The translations under genes and the position numbers were made by a program. The notes under the pieces were generated by a model. That model ran no database searches, was not told where the DNA came from, and saw only the letters and a program-made list of their open reading frames with translations. Of a stretch of 64,000 bases of DNA, positions 1-6,332 are shown in pieces. The stretch spans positions 1 to 64,000 of the forward strand of contig CAVZRL010000004.1 of NCBI GenBank assembly GCA_963777775.1, given 5' to 3'. The stretch comes from WHSW01 sp963777775. GTDB lineage: Bacteria; Actinomycetota; Thermoleophilia; Solirubrobacterales; 70-9. Numbering within the stretch: the first letter of the stretch is position 1; every line of letters starts with the position of its first letter.

Positions 1-45
1 GGAGTGGCGTCTCGCCGCCAGGTATGGTCGTCGCGGAGATCGCCG

Positions 46-720
46 ATGATGGACATCGACACATCGCTCGCCAAGTACCAGGAGGTCGAGACCGGAGAGG
101 CATTCACGCTTCAGGGCCCCCGGCTCTTGAAGATCGAATTGGCCGAGGCCTCGGTGATGGCGAAGAACGGGGCCATGGTGGCGTACCAGGGCGAGGTCCG
201 GTTCGAGCACAAAGGCGGCGGGCTTGGGCGCTTCCTGAAAAAGGCAGCGACGGGCGAGTCGCTGCGGCTGATGCAGGCCGAGGGCACAGGCGAGCTGTTC
301 CTCGCGCACCAAGCGATGCTCGTCCACGTGCTACGTCTCAGTAACGACTCGATCACGGTGAACGGGGAGAACATCCTCGCGTTCGAGGCCGATATCGACT
401 GGGATGTGACGCGGGTGAAGGGAGGTACGGCCGGGATGCTTGCCGGCGGCCTCTTCAACATCCACCTGCGCGGAACCGGGTTGGTCGCGCTCGTCTCGGA
501 TGGCGAACCGGTGAAGCTCGACGTGAGTGGTGCGGCCACGTTTGCGGACCCGCAGGCGGCGATCGCCTGGTCGGGCGGTGTCTCGACGAACCTGAAGACC
601 GAGGTCCAAGCCAAGAGCCTGATCGGGATGGGCTCGGGCGAGAGCTTCCAGCTCGGCCTCTCGGGCCAGGGTTGGGTCTTGGTACAGCCCTCCGAGGGTC
701 GGCCGATCCAGCGCGCCTAG
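46..720 (+). CDS. AIM24 family protein
   Basis: The protein (about 224 aa) matches the AIM24/DUF124 family: a beta-rich fold with the typical order of an N-terminal VMAKNGAMVAYQGEVRFE block, a glycine-rich GGGLGRFLKK stretch, and a C-terminal SGQGWVLVQPSEG. The bacterial role is not established; the yeast relative is a mitochondrial inner-membrane organiser. I chose ATG 46 (or the next codon, 49) because GGAG lies at 35-38. A GTG at position 4 would add 14 arginine-rich residues that do not look like the family. The gene stands alone on the plus strand and converges on the minus-strand NTF2 array. Family assignment is confident, function is not. Confidence 0.85.
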   Translation: MMDIDTSLAKYQEVETGEAFTLQGPRLLKIELAEASVMAKNGAMVAYQGEVRFEHKGGGLGRFLKKAATGESLRLMQAEGTGELFLAHQAMLVHVLRLSNDSITVNGENILAFEADIDWDVTRVKGGTAGMLAGGLFNIHLRGTGLVALVSDGEPVKLDVSGAATFADPQAAIAWSGGVSTNLKTEVQAKSLIGMGSGESFQLGLSGQGWVLVQPSEGRPIQRA

Positions 721-775
721 GCGACGGCCGTTCGCGCCTCGGTTACCCGCCCTGCCCAGAGGCGCTCGAGTAGCG

Positions 776-883
776 CTATCCGACCGCTTCCAGTCGCCCC
801 GATTCCCGAAAGCCTGCTCCGGAAGCGGGCTTTCCGCGTTCGGGACCAGCGCGGTTGTGAGCCTCCACGTTCTCCTGCGACAT
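776..883 (-). pseudogene. 5' remnant of an NTF2-like cassette gene
   Basis: Three bases after the stop of the gene at 887-1285 a new ATG opens with the same codons as the intact paralogues (MSQENVEAHNR), but the reading frame holds no NTF2 domain and stops after 35 codons. It is the start of a fourth array member whose body is gone. The Shine-Dalgarno-like GGAG that would serve it lies in the last codons of the upstream gene. Whether the short peptide is translated is unknown. Confidence 0.6.
808..834 (-). terminator. Hairpin, possible terminator of NTF2 array 1
   Basis: GAAAGCCTGC at 808-817 pairs with GCGGGCTTTC at 825-834 (one mismatch) around a 7-base loop. It lies just beyond the last intact NTF2 gene in the direction of transcription. 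There is no clear T-run, so factor-independent termination is only a possibility. Confidence 0.4.
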
Positions 884-886
884 CGC

Positions 887-1285
887 CTACTCGGACAGCC
901 CGGCGGCGTCGAGGGCTTCGGCCCAGTCGGTGAGGTGCTCGATCCGGACGATCCTGCCCTCACGGAAGCTGAAGACGTGGTGGAACATCTCCTCGTCGAG
1001 CTCCGCCCCGCTCGCCTTGCCTCGACCGCGGAATCGAGCCCGCACCGCGACGCGCTCACCGCCGTCCAGGAACTCCTGTGGCTCGACCCGGAACTCCTCG
1101 AACGTCTCGTCGACACCACGCCAAAGGCGCTTGATCTCATCCGGCCCATGGCAGGACTCAGCGTCCATGGTCGGGGGGAATACCCACTCAATCTCAGGGT
1201 CGAAAAGTTCGACGGCGGCATCGAAGTCGCTCCTGTTGTAGGCGGCCATGGCCTCCCTGACCCTCTCCACGTTCTCCTGCGACAT
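887..1285 (-). CDS. NTF2/SnoaL-like protein, array 1 gene 3
   Basis: A 132-aa protein of the NTF2-like (SnoaL) fold, starting MSQENVERVREAMAAYN and ending LDAAGLSE. The pattern of an N-terminal helix, DPEIEW, then a HGPDEIKRLW segment, and alternating strands fits the small cone-shaped proteins that either bind or isomerise small ligands. No catalytic residues can be assigned. It is the third gene of a head-to-tail minus-strand array. Its start follows the stop of the gene at 1289-1693 after only three bases (TAG GCG ATG), and the GGAG of the upstream gene's final codons sits six bases before the ATG, so translational coupling is likely. Confidence 0.88.
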   Translation of the reverse strand: MSQENVERVREAMAAYNRSDFDAAVELFDPEIEWVFPPTMDAESCHGPDEIKRLWRGVDETFEEFRVEPQEFLDGGERVAVRARFRGRGKASGAELDEEMFHHVFSFREGRIVRIEHLTDWAEALDAAGLSE

Positions 1286-1288
1286 CGC

Positions 1289-1693
1289 CTACTCCGACAG
1301 CCCGGCGGCTTCAAGGGCTTCGGCCTTTTCCATCCATACCTGGCGCCTTGCGATCTTGCCCTCCGCGATCCAGAACACCGTCCAGTAGTGCAGCTCGATT
1401 GGCAGGTCGCTGCCCTTGCCGCGCCCTGTGAGAATGGTCTCGCAGAAGACCCGGTCGTCGCTCAACTCGGTGAGACCCCTCACCTCGACGTGGCCGCTCT
1501 CGAACAGCTCGAGGATCTCCTCCTGGAACGCTCGCACCTCCGTCGGCCCGCGGTACACCTCCCGCATTCCGGGAAGCTCGGGGTTCACCTCCCATACAAC
1601 ATCGGGGCTGAGCAGGGCCATGAAGGCGTCCAGGTCGAGGCGGTTGAAGACATCGGTCGCTTCGCGCACGATCTCGACGTTCTCCTGCGACAT
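1289..1693 (-). CDS. NTF2/SnoaL-like protein, array 1 gene 2
   Basis: A 134-aa NTF2-like protein (MSQENVEIVREATDVFN at the N terminus, LEAAGLSE at the C terminus) with the usual DVVWEVNPEL and GPTEVRAFQEE segments. It is clearly paralogous to both neighbours, yet the middles differ strongly while the two ends are nearly identical in DNA. Three bases separate it from the upstream gene's stop. The TCGGAGTAG at the end of that gene supplies the only ribosome-binding-like sequence. Function unknown; a ligand-binding or small-molecule enzyme role is an inference from the fold. Confidence 0.88.
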   Translation of the reverse strand: MSQENVEIVREATDVFNRLDLDAFMALLSPDVVWEVNPELPGMREVYRGPTEVRAFQEEILELFESGHVEVRGLTELSDDRVFCETILTGRGKGSDLPIELHYWTVFWIAEGKIARRQVWMEKAEALEAAGLSE

Positions 1694-1696
1694 CGC

Positions 1697-2104
1697 CTAC
1701 TCGGACAGTCCGGCGGCTTCGAGGGCTTCCTCTGGATCGAGGTAGCCCCGGATCGAGATCATCTTGCCGTTCCTGATCTCGGTCACATAAGCCAGGGGCG
1801 TCTCCGTTTCGGCGCCGCTGGCCCTGCCGCGTGTGCGCGAGCGGCCGATCGCGACGAGCCCGTCTCCCAGGTCCCGGAACTCCGACATCTCGAGGTGAAT
1901 CTCGGCGAAGGACTCGTAGAGGTCTCCGATCATCCTGCGCACGCCGTCATGGCCCCGAAAGACCGTCTGTTGCCCTCCCATCAACGCGTGCAGCGCCGAG
2001 TGCCACTCGATCTCGGGATGGAGTTCGTCCAGCAGCGCGTCGACATCTCTGCGGTTTCCCGCCTCGAGCCCGCGCTTAAAGGCCTCCACGTTCTCCTGCG
2101 ACAT
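1697..2104 (-). CDS. NTF2/SnoaL-like protein, array 1 gene 1
   Basis: A 135-aa NTF2-like protein (MSQENVEAFKRGLEAGNRRD; ends LEAAGLSE). It contains a HPEIEWHSAL segment and a FRGHDGVRRMIGDLYE helix typical of this fold. It is the promoter-proximal gene of the array: a GATACT box lies nine bases upstream of the ATG and no Shine-Dalgarno sequence precedes it, so the mRNA is probably leaderless. The divergent plus-strand gene at 2218 shares the intergenic region. Confidence 0.88.
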   Translation of the reverse strand: MSQENVEAFKRGLEAGNRRDVDALLDELHPEIEWHSALHALMGGQQTVFRGHDGVRRMIGDLYESFAEIHLEMSEFRDLGDGLVAIGRSRTRGRASGAETETPLAYVTEIRNGKMISIRGYLDPEEALEAAGLSE

Positions 2105-2113
2105 CGCCCGCGC

Positions 2114-2119
2114 AGTATC
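2114..2119 (-). promoter_or_regulatory. GATACT -10-like box of NTF2 array 1
   Basis: On the minus strand GATACT is followed by nine bases (GCGCGGGCG) and the ATG of the gene at 1697-2104. The same hexamer at the same spacing precedes the NTF2 genes starting at 11033, 11510 and 17800 and the remnant starting at 5337. A -35 element is not obvious. Transcription starting at or next to the ATG is inferred. Confidence 0.55.
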
Positions 2120-2217
2120 TCGCGACGGGGGGAAGGTCGCGGACGCGGAATCGCGTCCTCCGCCGACCGTCGAGTGGCAGGCTGCGAAAAAAACCGCCCC
2201 CCGCGAAAGGAAACTGC

Positions 2218-2412
2218 ATGAAGACCGACGAGATGACCTCGATCCTTGAGGCGATCATCCGCGACGAGCAGACCAACGCGACCGCACGTTGTACCGCGAT
2301 CAGGACGCTGCTTGCGATCGAGCGGGACCGCGCGGGCGGCCGGTCGGACGAGCTTGCCGCCGAACTTGAGCGCCTCATCGCCACCGACGACGACACGGGC
2401 GGCCGACGATGA
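2218..2412 (+). CDS. Small helical protein, unrecognised
   Basis: A 64-aa protein predicted to be all helical and acidic (MKTDEMTSILEAIIRDEQ, then a TAIRTLLAIERD helix and an ELAAELERLIA helix). The motif of a short Asn-Ala-Thr-Ala-Arg turn followed by an 'AIRTLL' helix is reminiscent of small phage DNA-packaging or helper proteins, but that is a loose resemblance. AAAGGAAA lies 5-12 bases before the ATG. A frameshifted paralogue lies at 5451-5625 in the same position relative to an NTF2 promoter. Its stop overlaps the start of the next small ORF (ATGA). Confidence 0.6.
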   Translation: MKTDEMTSILEAIIRDEQTNATARCTAIRTLLAIERDRAGGRSDELAAELERLIATDDDTGGRR

Positions 2413-2540
2413 CCGTGGACGGCCAGCGTGCCGTCCTGCGCAGTCTGATGGCGGAGCTCAACGGGAAGCGGCGGCCGAATGCGCCTCGGCGGGGCCTCCG
2501 GCTGACGGTTCGCACCTTCGCACGCCTAAACCACGCCTAG
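2409..2540 (+). CDS. Short basic peptide, overlaps upstream gene
   Basis: A 43-aa reading frame beginning MTVDGQRAVLRSLMAELNG and followed by a strongly basic KRRPNAPRRGLR stretch. Its ATG overlaps the TGA of the 64-aa gene by the ATGA arrangement, which is the main reason for calling it. The basic half could bind nucleic acid, but nothing recognisable supports a function. It may be non-coding. Confidence 0.4.
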   Translation: MTVDGQRAVLRSLMAELNGKRRPNAPRRGLRLTVRTFARLNHA

Positions 2541-2549
2541 CCCCGGCCC

Positions 2550-2566
2550 GTATACCGAGCGTATAC
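2550..2566. promoter_or_regulatory. Twin GTATAC palindromes, possible operator
   Basis: GTATACCG occurs at 2550-2557 and again at 2561-2568. The two GTATAC palindromes have centres 11 bases apart, about one helical turn. They lie about 90 bases upstream of the secreted-protein gene at 2657, where a regulator or a promoter could act. Suggestive only. Confidence 0.35.
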
Positions 2567-2656
2567 CGCCGTGTCGGAGGCTTCTGGCCGTCAACCGGCA
2601 CCGAGCCTCGCCTCATCGGGAGGCCAGGCGGGGCCACGACATCAAGGAGACCCGAA

Positions 2657-3181
2657 ATGAGGGCTAAGACGATTGTGATCGGCGTGGCGGCGGCTGCCGT
2701 GATGGCGCTCGGGGCGCAGACGGCGACGTCAACTACGGGGGCCGTCGATCGCACCCCGCCGGACCTCCAGCTCTCGGGGCCTAAGAAGCAGAACCCCACC
2801 ATCCACCCGGGCAGCTGCGATGGCCCAAGGCCCCCCTATTCATGTGGAGCGTGCGATGGGTACACCGCCTGCGACGTGCTTGTCGAGGTGAGCTGTGGCG
2901 ACGAGAAGTGCACCGCACGCGCCACGGGGAAGCTGACGAAGGTCAAGAAGGACAAGCTCGCGACGTGGCACCGGAACCGGAGCGGCATCCATCCTGGTGA
3001 GACGGAGGGGCTGGAGCTGAGGGTGCCGAAGCAGGCGCGCATTCAGGCCGGCGAGGCGCTCGCCGAGGGCAAGAAGGTCGAGGCGAAGGTCACCGTCCAC
3101 GCTAAGGATGCGGCCGGCAACGTGGCGACCGCGAAGCGCACGATCAGGTTCGTCAAGGGAGCGCGGAGCATGGACGATTAG
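2657..3181 (+). CDS. Secreted protein with signal peptide
   Basis: A 174-aa protein with a signal peptide (MRAKTIVIGVAAAAVMALG, predicted cleavage near residue 27) followed by a mature part with four to six cysteines (CDGPRPPYSCGACDGYTACD) and a C-terminal beta-rich domain ending VTVHAKDAAGNVATAKRTI. That last pattern is common at the end of secreted proteins in Solirubrobacterales and resembles bacterial Ig-like repeats. I chose ATG 2657 over much earlier in-frame starts because AAGGAG lies at 2644-2649 and the signal peptide starts here. Role unknown, probably cell-surface. Confidence 0.8.
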   Translation: MRAKTIVIGVAAAAVMALGAQTATSTTGAVDRTPPDLQLSGPKKQNPTIHPGSCDGPRPPYSCGACDGYTACDVLVEVSCGDEKCTARATGKLTKVKKDKLATWHRNRSGIHPGETEGLELRVPKQARIQAGEALAEGKKVEAKVTVHAKDAAGNVATAKRTIRFVKGARSMDD

Positions 3182-3216
3182 GAACGACCCGGGCGCCGAG
3201 GCGTTCAGTCTGAATG

Positions 3217-3240
3217 GAAGGGCCGCCTCGGCGGCCCTTC
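3217..3240 (+). terminator. Rho-independent-type terminator
   Basis: GAAGGGCCGC (3217-3226) and GCGGCCCTTC (3231-3240) form a perfect 10-bp stem with a CTCG loop, 35 bases after the stop of the secreted-protein gene. The trailing sequence is only weakly T-rich. Confidence 0.75.
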
Positions 3241-3272
3241 TCGTTACCGGGTGCGGGAAGTGACGACCGCCC

Positions 3273-3299
3273 CTCGAAGCCGCCGGGCTGCGGGAGTAG
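3273..3299 (+). pseudogene. 3' remnant of an NTF2-like cassette gene
   Basis: Read on the plus strand, 27 bases encode LEAAGLRE followed by TAG and GCG, the conserved tail of the NTF2 cassette genes (LEAAGLSE, TAG, GCG). No NTF2 body precedes it, and the ATG that should follow is replaced by CTG. It lies between the terminator at 3217-3240 and the small membrane gene at 3434. Confidence 0.55.
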
Positions 3300-3339
3300 G
3301 CGCTGAGGCATGGGAGCGCCAGCACGCAGCGCGAGGTCT

Positions 3340-3373
3340 GCGCACGTTCCCGGCCGCGTCCGCCCGGCCGTGC
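3340..3373 (+). repeat. Dispersed repeat, partial copy
   Basis: These 34 bases, starting GCGCACGTTCC and ending CCCGGCCGTGC, match 10174-10207 at 32 positions. The match includes the core GGCCGCGTC. A longer, more diverged version occupies 5673-5760. All three copies lie near NTF2 cassette remnants. Confidence 0.6.
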
Positions 3374-3433
3374 GTCCGGAGGGTCGATGTAGGTTTGACC
3401 CAACCACGCCACGATAAAGGAGTGCTCGGGAAA

Positions 3434-3598
3434 ATGGACGCTTGGCTTTGGGTTCTTCTGGCCGTCCTCTACATCGCGCTGTTCTTCTGGCTCGGGATCG
3501 CCACGCTGCGCAATGGTCACGGCTGGCTGTTCTTCTTTGGGATCTTCTTCCCGCTGTTGTGGATCTTCGGAGCCTTCTCGCGGCCCGAGACGACCTGA
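3434..3598 (+). CDS. Small two-helix membrane protein
   Basis: A 54-aa protein that is almost entirely membrane-embedded: MDAWLWVLLAVLYIALFFWL, a short GIATLRNGHG turn, then WLFFFGIFFPLLWIFGAF and a polar RPETT tail. AAAGGAG lies at 3416-3422, 11 bases before the ATG, a slightly long spacing. A hairpin follows the stop. Very small hydrophobic proteins of this kind are common in actinobacteria and have no known function. Confidence 0.7.
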   Translation: MDAWLWVLLAVLYIALFFWLGIATLRNGHGWLFFFGIFFPLLWIFGAFSRPETT

Positions 3599-3615
3599 AC
3601 CTGCACTGAAACCAA

Positions 3616-3637
3616 ACCCCCGCTGACACGTGGGGGT
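3616..3637 (+). terminator. Hairpin terminator
   Basis: ACCCCC at 3616-3621 pairs with GGGGGT at 3632-3637 around a 10-base loop, 17 bases after the stop of the small membrane gene. There is no U-tract of note. Confidence 0.5.
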
Positions 3638-3648
3638 CTGCATCGCCC

Positions 3649-3932
3649 CTAGGCGGCCACGCGGTTAGCCGCTCGCTGACACTCCCGACTGCAGTAGACG
3701 GCATTGGCCGGCTTGCTCACCGCAAGCGCGCGCCGCAGATCGGGCAGATCCGATCGGAGCCGATTAGCGCCACGTCTCGCGCGGGATCGGTGGCGATCAG
3801 GGCGATGGCGCGCTCGTGCCGTGCCGGCGGCAGGCGGTCATAGGCCAGCGACCAGGCGCTTCGCGTCGCGTCCAGCGCCTGCGCCCACTTGGCTCCTCTG
3901 GGCAGGTTTTTTGCAACGACACACCGCGGCAC
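3649..3932 (-). pseudogene. Zinc-finger protein, frameshifted
   Basis: The first frame (3717-3932) encodes about 71 aa with good codon use and ends RICPICGARLR. The second frame continues from a GTG at 3720 with a YCSRECQRAANRVAA ending. Together CPICG and YCSREC make one plausible four-cysteine zinc finger, broken by a one-base change in the GCGCGCGC run near 3730. This could be a real lesion, a sequence error, or two overlapping small genes (GTGA overlap). The preceding helical part (WAQALDATRSAWSLAYD) is unrecognised. Confidence 0.5.
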
Positions 3933-4081
3933 GCACGCGGGTACGAAGGCAGGCCGATCAACTGTCCTGCCGCTAAGGACGACGTTGGGTGCGAGTAGCG
4001 CCGAGGGTGCGGACGCCTTCAGATCTCCGAGTGCTTCGTAGACCGCCCCCGCGACGCCTCCAGGGCGTCAGCCTCGCGCCG

Positions 4082-5260
4082 CTAGTGGCAGTTCACGTTC
4101 ACGCACTGGTGAGGACCCCCGTTCCCGTTCGCCCGGTTACCGCCGCCGTCGATAACGCCCCGAACGGCCTCGATGCCGATGGCCGCGTTGCGCGGCGCCC
4201 GGTTCTTGGTCAGCTTCGTCGAGCGGCTCTCGATGTGGAAGCCGTCGCCTTTCGCTCCGCTGGCGAGGTTGCGCTTCAGGAGGCTGCTGCCCTTCTTGTT
4301 GACCAGGAACGCATCGCCCGCGCTCCCTCTGACCACGTTGCGGCGGATGATGTTGTCGACGCCGCCGATCGACTCGTCGGGAAAGTCGAGTCCGAGGCTG
4401 ATGCCCCTCGAGCGAGCGTCGATGACGACGTTTCGGGCGACCAGGTTGTGGCTTCCCTGCTCGATCGCGATGCCGTGCCCGTCTCGGAAGAGCCGGTTGC
4501 GCTTCACCACGTTTCGGCTGCCGCTAACGCCGACGCCACCGTCGTTTCGAACGAAGCGGTTGCCTCGCACCTCGTTGCGGTCACCCCGATCAGAAGCCTC
4601 GTCACCCCCGATCAGAACCCCGGGACTGGAGTGCGAGAACAGGTTTCTCTTGATCAAGTTGCCGTTGGAACCATCGACGTGGATGCCCGGCCCGGCGTTG
4701 TTTCGGAACGTGTTGTCCACGATCCGGAGGCCATGGGAGAAGAACACGCCCATTCCGTCCCCCTCGGGAGGGATGTTGTCGCTTCCCGAGCTGTCGCGGA
4801 CCCGGCTTCGGGCCGATTCGAAGACGGCGAAGCCGAAGAAGACGTTCCTTTTCGAGGAGATCTCCAGTACCCGGGTGGCGCGGGCTTTGACTACGAGCAC
4901 GCCGTTCGCGAACTCGCGCACTGCGCCATCCCTGACGGTGACTCCGTCGTGGCCGTCGTTGAGCACACCGGAGTCACAGAACTCGCCTTTGGGACAAGGG
5001 TTGGTCTTCTCGCCGTCGCCGGTGATGGTGTGACCGTTCAGATCGAGCGTTACGTCATCGGCGCCGATCACGATCCCGTGGTGCGGGCAGTCGATCAGGT
5101 CGCTGTCGAGGGTCGTGTCGGCGGTGATCGTGTCGCCGCAGCTGACGTGGTCAGCGCTCGCCTCACCGCCCGTTACAGCCAGGACCACAGCGACCGTCGC
5201 GGCCAGGACTACCGTGCCCGATAGCCACTCTCGCCGACCGAGGTGGGGCCTGGAGGTCAT
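4082..5260 (-). CDS. Secreted right-handed beta-helix protein
   Basis: A 392-aa protein with a signal peptide (hydrophobic core VVLAATVAVVLAV, cleavage near residue 36) and a long series of parallel beta-helix (PbH1) repeats built on N-x-I/V-x-x-N steps, as in NosD-like and pectate-lyase-like folds. The N-terminal cap CGDTITADTTLDSDLIDCP and the ending CVNVNC are shared with the paralogue at 25919-27229. No catalytic site is visible. A surface carbohydrate-binding or lyase role is possible. The ATG at 5260 is chosen because the signal peptide starts there and a promoter lies 14-42 bases upstream. The longer in-frame extension runs into an NTF2 promoter remnant. Confidence 0.8.
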   Translation of the reverse strand: MTSRPHLGRREWLSGTVVLAATVAVVLAVTGGEASADHVSCGDTITADTTLDSDLIDCPHHGIVIGADDVTLDLNGHTITGDGEKTNPCPKGEFCDSGVLNDGHDGVTVRDGAVREFANGVLVVKARATRVLEISSKRNVFFGFAVFESARSRVRDSSGSDNIPPEGDGMGVFFSHGLRIVDNTFRNNAGPGIHVDGSNGNLIKRNLFSHSSPGVLIGGDEASDRGDRNEVRGNRFVRNDGGVGVSGSRNVVKRNRLFRDGHGIAIEQGSHNLVARNVVIDARSRGISLGLDFPDESIGGVDNIIRRNVVRGSAGDAFLVNKKGSSLLKRNLASGAKGDGFHIESRSTKLTKNRAPRNAAIGIEAVRGVIDGGGNRANGNGGPHQCVNVNCH

Positions 5261-5273
5261 CGCTCCCTGGGCG

Positions 5274-5302
5274 AACCTACGTCCGGCCGCGATCAAAGTC
5301 AA
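5274..5302 (-). promoter_or_regulatory. Promoter of the beta-helix gene
   Basis: On the minus strand TTGACT (5302-5297) and TAGGTT (5279-5274) are separated by 17 bases and lie 13 bases before the ATG at 5260. The paralogue at 25919 has TTGACT and TAGGGT at the same place with 18-base spacing, which supports function. The -35 box overlaps the remnant NTF2 start frame. Confidence 0.65.
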
Positions 5303-5352
5303 GAACGGCGGACGTCCCTGACGTTCTCCTGCGACATCGCCCGTGCAGTATC
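5299..5352 (-). pseudogene. Promoter and start of a lost NTF2-like gene
   Basis: GATACT (5352-5347), nine bases, then ATG and the codons MSQENV reproduce the 5' end of the NTF2 cassette genes, but the frame stops after 12 codons (MSQENVRDVRRS). The sequence upstream is also homologous to the region in front of the array at 2104. The beta-helix gene now follows directly. Confidence 0.6.
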
Positions 5353-5450
5353 CCGCGCCGGGGGAGGGGTCGCAGACGCGGAATCGCCCGCTCCGCATAC
5401 CGCCGAGTGATCAGCTGCGAAAAAGACAGCCACCGTTTTTAGGAGCGCAC

Positions 5451-5625
5451 ATGCCCGACATCGCCACCCACGAAGAAGTTCTCAAGATCCTCACCGAGCA
5501 GGCACGGGCCGGGTCGAATCACTGCGGCAGCTGCGCTCGAGCGGGCCCTGCGGGCGGTTGAGCAGCGCGACCGCGAGCAGCGCGAAGCCCTCGACTCGGA
5601 GCTGGATCGCCTCCTGGGCAAGTGA
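5451..5625 (+). pseudogene. Frameshifted paralogue of the 64-aa helical protein
   Basis: The first frame gives MPDIATHEEVLKILTEQARA and the second continues ALERALRAVEQRDREQREAL to a LDRLLGK ending. This matches the layout of the 64-aa protein at 2218-2412. One extra base near 5518 separates the frames. AGGAG at 5441-5445 precedes the ATG by five bases, so the gene was once translated. The divergent NTF2 promoter remnant in front of it mirrors the 2105-2217 arrangement. Confidence 0.55.
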
Positions 5626-5672
5626 AGCCGCACACGCTCCTCACAGGACTTCGGCGTCGGGCGCGAACCGCA

Positions 5673-5760
5673 CGTCGCGCCGCTTTGTTGCACCGATGGG
5701 CCGGGGCACAACGGGCTCGGTGGTCGGCTTTCGTACCCGGCCGCGCTCGCCCGACCGTGC
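5673..5760 (+). repeat. 88-bp dispersed repeat, diverged copy
   Basis: The segment contains TTTGTTGCAC, GGGCCGGGG, CGGTGG and GGCCGCG followed by CCGTGC in the same order and at the same spacing as 10120-10207. From TTTGTTGCAC to the final GTGC both copies measure 77 bases. Identity is roughly three quarters by eye. Confidence 0.5.
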
Positions 5761-5779
5761 CGTTCCTGGAATCGCCGCC

Positions 5780-5944
5780 CTAAGAGGGAGCGTCGTGGTT
5801 GCTCTGTGGTCGAGGGGCAAAGATCGCGGCGCCGACCAACATCACGGCGCACAGGTCCTCGAGGCCGCCGAAATAGTTGAGTCCGTTGGTCGCGGCAAGA
5901 CCCACTCCGGCGGCAAAAGCCACGATGCGGGCGCCGAACGGCAC
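5780..5944 (-). CDS. Possible small membrane protein
   Basis: A 54-aa frame starting at GTG 5944 (MPFGARIVAFAAGVGLAATN) with two hydrophobic stretches and a polar tail. Codon third positions are G/C-rich as in real genes here. No Shine-Dalgarno sequence or -10 box is convincing. It follows the putative zinc-ribbon frame by about 10 bases on the same strand, so it may be part of a small minus-strand operon with 6064-6243. Confidence 0.35.
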   Translation of the reverse strand: MPFGARIVAFAAGVGLAATNGLNYFGGLEDLCAVMLVGAAIFAPRPQSNHDAPS

Positions 5945-5954
5945 GTTGGCGAGC

Positions 5955-6067
5955 CTATCGGCCTAGGGCGGCCGGCGGCACGGAGTAACTTCGCGAGAGC
6001 GTGCGGACCCCGCAACGCGGGCAGATCCACCGCGTCCTGACCGGCGCCGGGCGTGCCGCTCGCTCAT
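5955..6067 (-). other. Possible zinc-ribbon fragment, frame uncertain
   Basis: An ATG overlapping the stop of the 59-aa membrane gene (ATGA) opens a 34-aa frame (MSERHARRR...). An adjacent frame of the same stretch reads WICPRCGVRTLSRSY and ends TAG at 5955, with a CPRCG knuckle but no start codon of its own. A one-base change would join MSERHARRR to the CPRCG frame. Coding status is uncertain. Confidence 0.3.
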
Positions 6068-6243
6068 CGCTGGCTCCTAATCTCCGCGATCCGGCGGCCG
6101 ATGATGCCGATGAGGGCGATCAGCAGGATCACCGTCGTTGCGGTCGTGTTCGCCCCCGCCACGGCCATGATCAGGCCGAGGAACAGGAGGGCGGTCAGGA
6201 TCCAATCGACCGCTTGCCAGGTGATCGTCACCGTCACGCTCAT
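6064..6243 (-). CDS. Small two-helix membrane protein
   Basis: A 59-aa protein with two transmembrane helices (WILTALLFLGLIMAVAG and TTVILLIALIGIIGRRI) and a basic end (RRIAEIRSQR). AAGGAG lies five to six bases before ATG 6243, a strong start signal that excludes the in-frame ATG eight codons earlier. The size and topology resemble phage holins or small actinobacterial membrane proteins, but nothing specific can be said. Confidence 0.65.
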   Translation of the reverse strand: MSVTVTITWQAVDWILTALLFLGLIMAVAGANTTATTVILLIALIGIIGRRIAEIRSQR

Positions 6244-6332
6244 AGCTGCTCCTTGGTCAGCAGGCACCCGCAGATCAGGTGCCCGACGTTTGCTCCAGGC
6301 GAATCGTTTGCATCGACCGGGAAGTTAGACCT

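Noticed and set aside
776..2119. Integron-type gene cassette array
   Set aside because: The NTF2 cassettes resemble an integron array in layout, but no integrase gene and no attC-like folded sites are present, and the conserved parts lie inside the coding ends rather than between genes.
3989..5224. Long plus-strand open frame opposite the first beta-helix gene
   Set aside because: It is a shadow frame: the minus-strand product has a signal peptide, repeats and a paralogue, while the plus-strand product has none of these.
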